Source of the DNA: Paracamarosporium sp. OC-R06-R3
Lineage: Eukaryota; Ascomycota; Dothideomycetes; Pleosporales; Didymosphaeriaceae
Length of the DNA: 64,000 nucleotides
NCBI GenBank assembly: GCA_019828545.1
Contig: JACVRA010000169.1
Location: forward strand, 1 to 64,000
Direction of reading: 5' to 3'
The notes beneath the pieces are model-generated. The model had not been told where the DNA came from, did no database searches, and worked only from the letters and a program-made list of their open reading frames with translations. Below are positions 56,901-64,000 of the stretch, piece after piece (position 1 is the first letter of the stretch; every line of letters starts with the position of its first letter). Both the position numbers and the translations under genes were made by a program.

Positions 56901-59302
56901 TACCCGCATGCAGTCCTCCACCATGGCACACTTCCCGTATCGCACCAATGACGCTGGCGCCCCACAATCCGGTACATCCCTGTAGACTGATTCCATCGTC
57001 CACCACTGGTGCTACCCATCTGCGTACGAGTACGCCGCTGCCACGCATGTACGCCGCTGCCTACGTCTGTGCCCACCGTATTCCCCATATTAGCCTGCTG
57101 CAGTCAGCACGCGGCGGCTTCCGACCCACTTTCTGTAATCTTCCTAGAAGCCTTCTAGAAGGTTGGCACATAATCCCTGCCGCCGGGGTTGCCAGCAGAT
57201 GTGAATCGCCGATCGCGAACCTGGTCGTGGGTTTGGCGCCTTCATGCCCGATGACGGCATCCAGCGACGTACGTCTGCTTTTGCCCAACGTGGATCGTGC
57301 TTCGGCGACATCTACTCTGGGAATCGTTGAAGTTTCTCACACGCGGAGCTCGACGACATGGGGAAGTCATTGCGCGACCTGACCTCGCTTACGGGTTCCC
57401 ACAACACCGTGATTGAAATTATTGAGAGTAGGGTTGAATCCGCATGGACCTTGGTGTAGGTGAGAGCATTGATGTCCACGTACGACTACTTGTTGAGATC
57501 CTCCTTTACTCATGCAACATGGTTTGCCTTCCACACTACTCTTCAAAAAGTAGCATTGTACTTGAAGAGTCATAAACGTGATATCTCTGGAGCCGATATT
57601 TCCTTTGGTGGCCATTTAGAAGGATTGTAGCGGCGTCAAGTGCACATCGGAGTAGCACATGTTGACCTCGAACGAGTTGAAGTGAACTGTCTAATGGAAT
57701 CAGCAAAGCAAAGCAAAGCCCACATACTCTCTCTGGCTGCACCTCTAGTTTGAAAAGCACCTGTCGAATTTCTAATTTGGAATCAAGTGCGGAGCATTCA
57801 TGTCGATATGGATAATTCGTTCTTACATGGTATCTCGTAAGAGTAGGGTGAATGTTGAGAGATCTGTTTACACGTAGACAGATCCTGAGTGCACCCTCGG
57901 CTGAAGTTTGATCACTGGCTCATGCATTGTATTGTCTGCTATGAGACTGAGACAGACCACAGAGAGACCTAACGGGTGTCTTGAGGATCGCATAATAGCA
58001 GTGGGACCTCTCCGGGGATTAATACACCCCCATAGATTAGCAATGTCCCATCTTACTACGCCGGATGTATACCACCAGTTCGATCGATGTGATGGTGACA
58101 GCGGCAAGGACCCGCTGTACTTCTCAGGCTGATACGCCTCGGCATCTTCTGGCTGGTATTGAGAGAAAGGGTGGTGAACGGCGAGGAATGTCATGGCGGT
58201 AGACTGGAAATGGTCTGAACTGCCGTACGTTTGTGTGGAGGACAGGCTTGGTCAATGGCTTCATGAGAGGAGAAGATATACAGTCTACATGCCGATTCGC
58301 AGGGGAATCGTATTTTTTGTATCACTTTTTTGTCTCAAGGCGCACGCTAAATTTTGGTCAAACTATTCACCCCAGAGATACGGTCTGCATAGCTTTTCAT
58401 TACGGGCAAGCACATACACTAATTGATATTTTGGTGGATAAGTATCCTTGCGCCTAGCGAAGTGTTTGAGGTGCCACATCCCCCTCGCATACAGGTAAAG
58501 AATTGCGGCACGTATCCATCTTAGACATACTCTCATCTTGAATTCCTAGCACCTTTTCGTTGGTTCTCATACAACGTCCGGACTGGTCTTGTTCGTTTGA
58601 CTGATTTCGTACAGTCATACACTGGAACGTGACAGGAACAGCGGCACAAAACGCATTAGTAGTCATGTTTTGTTCACCATCGTGATGACCTATCCAAATC
58701 AGGAAATAGGTCATAGTATAATTTGCGCAAGACTATGAGCACGCAATATTGGTTCGTGTGACCAGTACATAAAGGCTAGTATAGGTGGATCTTGAATGAT
58801 TCTGCTTGCTAAGGGAAAATGCTCAGACATAGCGAGCTGCGAGCATTGGCACTCTGGACAAGCAATTACCCGAAGAGCTCAATAGGATCTCGAGCAGAAA
58901 GACAAGACCGTCCGGTTCGAAAGGCTTCTTAGCCATTCGTGGAAAACGCTAATAGACTCGCCTTTAACCACCTGCAGTACACACGGTAGTGCCTAAGTAC
59001 TTGCTGATCTATGCTCGCTAAGTGCGATGCATGTAGCAAATGCGGGGTTTCCCACTAGATCTCCCCACCTTATCCTTCATACACTGAATACGCGAGGCCT
59101 CGTGAGCTACTGAAAATCTCTCAAAGAAGCAGGAGAAGGATTGGACCCTGCAGTCGGACCTAATAACCCCGAGCGCATTGTAGCTCGGATCAACACCACC
59201 GGCAATGTCACCATGTCACGATGCTAAGCTAGGGCGGATGTGCGAACGATGATCTTAAAGTAAAGTACTCTCGCGCAACATGAGATTACTTGATGCCGCA
59301 TC
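53921..59302. other. 5.4-kb intergenic region rich in simple repeats
   Basis: No gene was recognised. From about 54.7 to 55.7 kb there are microsatellites: GCA/ATC runs near 54789-54815, (ATGT)n at about 55007-55023, (GGGAT)n at 55052-55091 and (GTGCCA)n at about 55649-55671. Frames on both strands between 55.3 and 57.1 kb overlap and carry no motif. From about 57.4 to 59.2 kb composition is ordinary, and the last 300 bp must hold the rhamnosidase promoter. Confidence 0.5.
55052..55091 (+). repeat. (GGGAT)n microsatellite with G-quadruplex potential
   Basis: Seven to eight near-perfect GGGAT units in a row, with one GGGGT variant. Four or more GGG runs separated by two bases satisfy the usual G-quadruplex pattern on the plus strand. 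Confidence 0.8.
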
Positions 59303-62300
59303 ATGCATCTATTACGGGTATTGCAGGTCCTAACGCTGCCAGCCATAGCGCTGGGACTCGATGTCCAATCCCATTCTCTCAGAGTGGATGGCACCGTCAA
59401 ACCCCTCGCTGTCGACTCTACCAACCCCAGACTATCCTGGCGATTGGAATCACGAAGTCGTGGAGACTCCCAAACTGCTTTCCAGGTCCAGGCTGCCGGT
59501 ACCGATGGGCTGTGGACACTACCCAACCTCTGGGATTCAGGACGTATTTCATCGTCTGACCCCTTCGTGAGATATAATGGCCGCGGCCTCAAATCTCGAT
59601 CCACAGTCTTTTGGAGGATCCGGGTATGGGACGCAAACAACAAGCCCTCGAAATGGAGCGAAGTGTCTTCTTTCGAAGTGGGATTGCTTCAATCCTCAGA
59701 TTGGAAAGCGTCTTGGATCACAAACCCAGAATTTGTTACAGGAAAGAATTCGCTTCCAATGTTTGCGAAGGAGTTCGATATCAGCTGTGTTGTTCCGAAA
59801 GCGAGGCTCTACCTGCTTGGCCTCGGGGTTCATGCGCCTGAGATAAATGGTGAAGCTGTTGACGATACGGTCCTTGCTCCGGGCTACTCGACGTTCAACA
59901 AAACCTTATGGTACTCGACGTACGATGTTACGCATCTGTTGAAGCCTGGAAATAATGTCATTGGTGTGCAGCTCGGGAAAGGCATTTACGACTCCGACAA
60001 GCCTCTTGGGGGCAAGCGATACACGAAATTTACCATTGCTTCGCAGCCGTTGAAGCTGATTGCGCAACTGGAATACACATGCCTACTCGGGGGCCTGCAC
60101 ACAGTCGTCTCAGATGACACATGGGTTTCGTCTACTGGTGGGCCCTATCTTGAAGCTCATTGGTACGGAGGCGAAGAATACAATGCATCGAAGGAGATCA
60201 AGGACTGGTCTAAGCCGGGGGAAAGCCGTCAGGGCTGGGGTACTGCTCAAGTGACTACCAGTCCAGGAGGAGTTCTAGCAAGTCCTCGAGCACCTCAAAT
60301 TAAAAAGTTCGAGACAGTCACGGCCGTGTCCGTCAAACCCGTAAGTTTTCATTACTGTTCCGTTCGTAATCTGATTCTGTTGATACTAACGGTTCTACCT
60401 AGGGACCTGACTATCTTTTGTTCGATTTTGGTGTGAATAACGCAGGAACCTTCAATTTCAAAATCAACGGAACTGGAGTGAGTTTTCGAACAGCTGGTAT
60501 GATTGATCCCCGTTCTAATGTGTTTCTCCCAGCTCGCAGGTAGACGCATAACCTTCTGGCCAGCGGAACGCCTCAAAAGCAATGGCTACATTGATCAGTC
60601 GACAATGGGCACCAACATCTTCCACGGATACACGATCAAAGGTGCAGAGATTGAGATATACTCGCCCAAATTCATCTACCATGGCATGCAATATCTTGGA
60701 ATAAACTTGACGCTCGGTTCCGATGTAACATGGGCTCCCAAAGCTGGTGATATGAGTATGACGGTCATTCGCGCTGCTAATGAACAAGTAATGGAGCTAT
60801 CCACCAGTGATCAGTTGTTCAACAAGATCCATAGCAACATCGATCGGTCTATAAAGGTATGTTTCTGCAAGGTAGTTATTGGACTATCGTAGCTCACAAG
60901 ATGCTACAGAGCAACATGCATTCTGTTTTAACAGACTGCCCTCATCGCGAGAAGCTGGGCTGGCTGGAACAAGATCATCTTGTCTTTGATCCGGTCGCTA
61001 TGGGGTACGACATTGAAGCGTATGGCATCGATTTCATGCGAACCATCGCGGATGCGCAGGCACCAGATATCCCTGGACTAATTCCGACCACGGCACCAGA
61101 ATAGTGAGTATCTTTCCTTTCATCCAAAGCAGAATTGTGGATGTTAATGCGGCAAAGCGTTGTTTGGAGCGGTCAGTATTTGATGTATCGGGATGATCCC
61201 AACGTAAGTATAACTGTACGGTTAACATCCCGTGAATATCTTTGCTCATGCACCAGATAGTGGGGAGTAGCGGCAATCAGATTCCCTCTTTTCCACTACG
61301 AATACTACGGCGACATCACTGTCCTTACAACGAGGTATACTATTATGAAGCAGTACATGGAATATCTCCAAAGGTAAATCTCCTCGGTACGAAATGGATA
61401 TTTCTTAGCTGACTTTGTACCTCCGCGATTTTAGACAAGCTGGAGGGAACCCGTATATGCCTGAAAGTGGTCTAGGCGATTGGCTAACGCTAGGTACTCA
61501 TGCTTCACTTGCACCCTCTGTGTCAATTAACGGACTCTACATGCTAAGTCGAGAACAGATAACGCCACCCCGAAAAGCGCAACCGCAACCTTTGCATACC
61601 ATCAGGCAGCAGCAGGCATGACCGCCATAGAGAAGTATCTCAGTCACACAGAAGAAGCAGCGAAATATCAAACGTTAGCCGAAAGCATACGTGAAGGCTA
61701 CCATTCAGTGTACTTCAATGACACGGTCTCTCCGCACTATTGTTCCAACACACAAGCTTGTAACGCCATGGCTCTTGATATTGGGGCTGTGCCTAGTGAG
61801 CATAAAGAGGCGGTGCTTTCAGCTTTAATCAAATCGCTAGAAGCGGAAGGCTGGCACTGGGACGTAGGCGAGATTGGTCTACCGTGTACGTATCGCACTC
61901 CTTCGTCTATCTTTCCTATGCAGCAGTCTCTTACCAGACCTGCAGCACTCATCCGTGTCCTGAAGGCCGCAAACCGACACGACATCCTCTACAAACTATT
62001 TTCTCAAACTACGATTCCAAGCTACGGCTCACAGGTCGTGCTCGGCTCTACTAGTCTCTGGGAGCACTGGGATGCACCAACTACGGGTGGAAGTTACAAT
62101 CACTTCATGTCAGTTCTCTTGCTCGCAAAAACATCCTCTCAACTAAGAATAGTCAGGTTCGGCTACGGTGATATATGGATATTGCAACTGAGCGGCTTGT
62201 CCCAGGGTATCGGCTCAGTGGCTTGGGAGCAAATCGAGTACAACCCCGTAGTAATAGGTAACTTGACTCAGGCCAAGACGAGCTACAGAACACCACGTGG

Positions 62301-62526
62301 GAGAGCATCGGCGGAATGGAGAAAAACGGGGCGCGGATTGGAGTACACTGTAGAGATACCTGTTGGCTCTGTTGGAACGGTGACACTCAACAGTACAGCT
62401 GTGACTTTGGACGGTGGCAAGATCAAAGCTGGAACAAACGGTATCCAGACTGCGAAGGTCAGTGAAGGACAAACTGTGATCAAGGCCGGTTCGGGGATGT
62501 ATACATTTCATGCAAATTTGGTGTAA
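59303..62526 (+). CDS. Secreted alpha-L-rhamnosidase, GH78
   Basis: Releases terminal L-rhamnose from plant glycosides or pectin side chains outside the cell. Eight exons (59303-60340, 60403-60477, 60533-60856, 60910-61103, 61158-61203, 61261-61373, 61435-61493, 61559-62526) give 938 residues, the usual fungal GH78 size. Residues 1-18 (MHLLRVLQVLTLPAIALG) are a signal peptide. The N-terminal beta-domains include NPRLSWRLES and the carbohydrate-binding ARLYLLGLGVHAPEINGEAV. The (alpha/alpha)6 catalytic domain begins at NMHSVLTDCPHREKLGWLEQD, which carries the family acidic residues, and includes PYMPESGLGDWLTLD and GSTSLWEHWD. The seventh intron (61494-61558) is required: without it the frame ends at 61621; with it GDWLTLD joins directly to NATPKSATATFAYHQAAAG. 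Confidence 0.92.
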
Positions 62527-62619
62527 CTAGGAGCGCAACATCACAGCCAGACTATCCAAGAACCACAGACTCCATTCCCAGTCCAGACCCCTTCATTCCG
62601 CCCACTAAAGCTGTCCTTT

Positions 62620-64000
62620 TCACTTCGCTCCACCAATGATCCAAATCTCATTCGTCGTATCACTGGTGACAAACAATTTCCCGCTCGGGCTCCATGCTAG
62701 CCCCACAGGCCTGAAGCAACCGTTCGGGCAGTTGTTGTTGTTTGCATTAAACATGATGTTCTGCGCCGCCGTTGTATTCGTCACCTTGTCCACCGGTTGA
62801 CCTGTCGTAGGATCCCATGCCACCCTGCTAACCCTATAGCCATCCGGCGGAGTCTTGTCCCAGCTTCCATGGAACGAGATGTACCCCGCGGTACCGTTGC
62901 TGTTGAACTTGATGTCTAGCGGGGCGGTATGCGCAGGAAAGCAGAGCTTAGGGGCGACACGCGTGCAGGTGGCGCTGGCGTCGCCATTGGTGAGTGTGTC
63001 GCCGACTTTGGTTTGCGTGTTGAATGGGGAGGGGAGCACAGAGGGGTCGAATATCGCGTGGCAGGTGGGGTAGCCGTAGGACTTGCCGCGTTCGGCGGAC
63101 GAGGTGTCGTTTATGATGCCGTGGTAGTTCAGTTCTTCGCATGGGTTCGTGTGGTGGACGTCTTCGCCGTTGACGGTCATATCATCCATGCCGTTGTTTA
63201 CTGAGAACTGTTCTACGTTAGCTTTTGTACGTTTTCCTCATTGATGTAGTAGCAGTAGTGATGGGGTGAAAGCTTGAGTACGTTGAGTCATATGAAGATG
63301 AACAACAAGTTGCTCAAATTGTCAATTCAGTATTGCAGCCTGGGGTTGGAGACCTACGATTCCGCCCTTGGGGTGCTCGCCAATAGCAGCGTTGTTCCTG
63401 ATTCCGTAGCCTAGAAGGTCACCTGCTGTGTATGCCTTTGATCCATTATCGAGATCCGCGAGCTTGAATGTACGGATCTGGCTTCTGCCACTCGAAGCTT
63501 GTGCGGCTCCTGTGTCGAGATTGGCGTTTGAGCCCACCTGCACGAGCAGGATATCTGGCTGGGCCTTTGGCACCAACAAAGTCCTACCTACGGCCACTGT
63601 TAGCTTATTCACGGATATGTGATGAAATCGTGCCTACTCGAGTGCCCGCTGTTGCTCATCCCTGTGACGACCGTCTTCTTGTTGCTCACGGTTCCCGCCA
63701 CGCCATCATAATCCCAACTCCATACCGTGGTACTTGATGATACGAACAATTTCTTGCCATCGGGTGTAAGCGCAATACCGTGATTGATCGAACTATCCGA
63801 GATGAGTTGCTTTTGAGACTTGACGCAAACGTTCGTGCCGCCGTTGTCGGTAAGCTGGATGTAACGGACGCCATAGGCGGACCTCTCGGTTGTGAGAAGG
63901 TTGCCTTGGTTGTCGAAGGTTATACTCCGAGGGCCTATTGTGAGTCTGCGTTAGTGGTGTGTTTATGTTACAAAACCCCACTTACCATTGAGGCCATTTA
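62620..64000 (-). CDS. PQQ-dependent sugar (pyranose/sorbosone) dehydrogenase, AA12-like, partial
   Basis: The 3' part of a gene whose start lies beyond the right edge. Exons from 5' to 3' are 63986-64000 (partial), 63638-63934, 63358-63587 and 62620-63207. The chain is a six-bladed beta-propeller of the soluble PQQ glucose/sorbosone dehydrogenase type: GPRSITFDNQGNLLTTER, SINHGIALTPDGKKLFVSS, HSSRTLLVPKAQPDILLVQV, LGYGIRNNAAIGEHPKGGI, and ELNYHGI with the C-terminal HTAPLDIKFNSNGTAGYISF. I placed the 150-nt intron with donor GTAGGT (63357) and acceptor at 63208, giving GGIFSVNNGMDD, which fits family spacing. A GTCTCC donor is possible but weaker. Such enzymes oxidise rare sugars and are usually secreted with carbohydrate-active enzymes; the neighbouring GH78 gene ends 93 bp away, tail to tail. 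Confidence 0.85.

Noticed and set aside
61494..61621. Apparent frameshift in the GH78 gene
   Set aside because: A 65-nt intron with GTACTC donor and AACAG acceptor explains it and restores the conserved sequence; the gene is intact.

Overview
The window is nuclear DNA of a filamentous ascomycete (Pezizomycotina). Introns are short (mostly 45-65 nt) with GT(A/G)NGT donors, CTAAC/CTGAC-like branch sites and YAG acceptors. The gene set is typically fungal: Zn2Cys6 regulators, a DAL5-type MFS permease, GH78 and AA12 secreted enzymes, and a fungal-type Fpg glycosylase. A Dothideomycete is my best guess, but the class is inference. I assembled spliced models by hand for 22 protein genes, one of them cut by the right edge. 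In each model the exon phases close.

Left part (1-15.9 kb): a decayed repeat at the extreme left, an uncharacterised membrane-anchored protein (2473-3950, minus), a gene-poor GC-rich stretch, a small Ser/Arg-rich protein (7542-8490), RAD51 (10622-11764) and the Y-complex nucleoporin NUP120/NUP160 (12152-15897).

Accessory block (16.2-28.3 kb): five adjacent genes look like one catabolic gene cluster. They are a secreted SMP-30-type lactonase, a cyclase-family hydrolase, an MFS permease, a three-domain AtuA/DUF4387/CaiB-BaiF fusion and a Zn2Cys6 regulator. Two divergent promoters serve the four structural genes, and both carry TTCGG/CGGAATGT motifs. The regulator has a single in-frame TAA just behind its zinc cluster. 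This block is the best candidate here for an undescribed system.

Housekeeping block (28.6-48.1 kb): a UBE2S-like E2, a multi-span membrane protein, the NatA subunit NAA15, a plant/fungal-type Fpg glycosylase, a probably secreted agmatinase, a tocopherol-cyclase-like protein, eEF1B-alpha, mitochondrial HSP78 and MSH5. Intron 1 of the eEF1B gene contains a U18/snR18-type C/D-box snoRNA with a 12-nt match to conserved large-subunit rRNA.

Right part (48.1-64 kb): an AflR-like Zn2Cys6 regulator stands alone between intergenic regions of 4.3 and 5.4 kb. It is followed by a tail-to-tail pair of plant-sugar enzymes: a secreted GH78 alpha-L-rhamnosidase and a PQQ-dependent (AA12-like) sugar dehydrogenase running off the right edge. 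I saw no tRNA, rRNA, CRISPR array or intact transposon.
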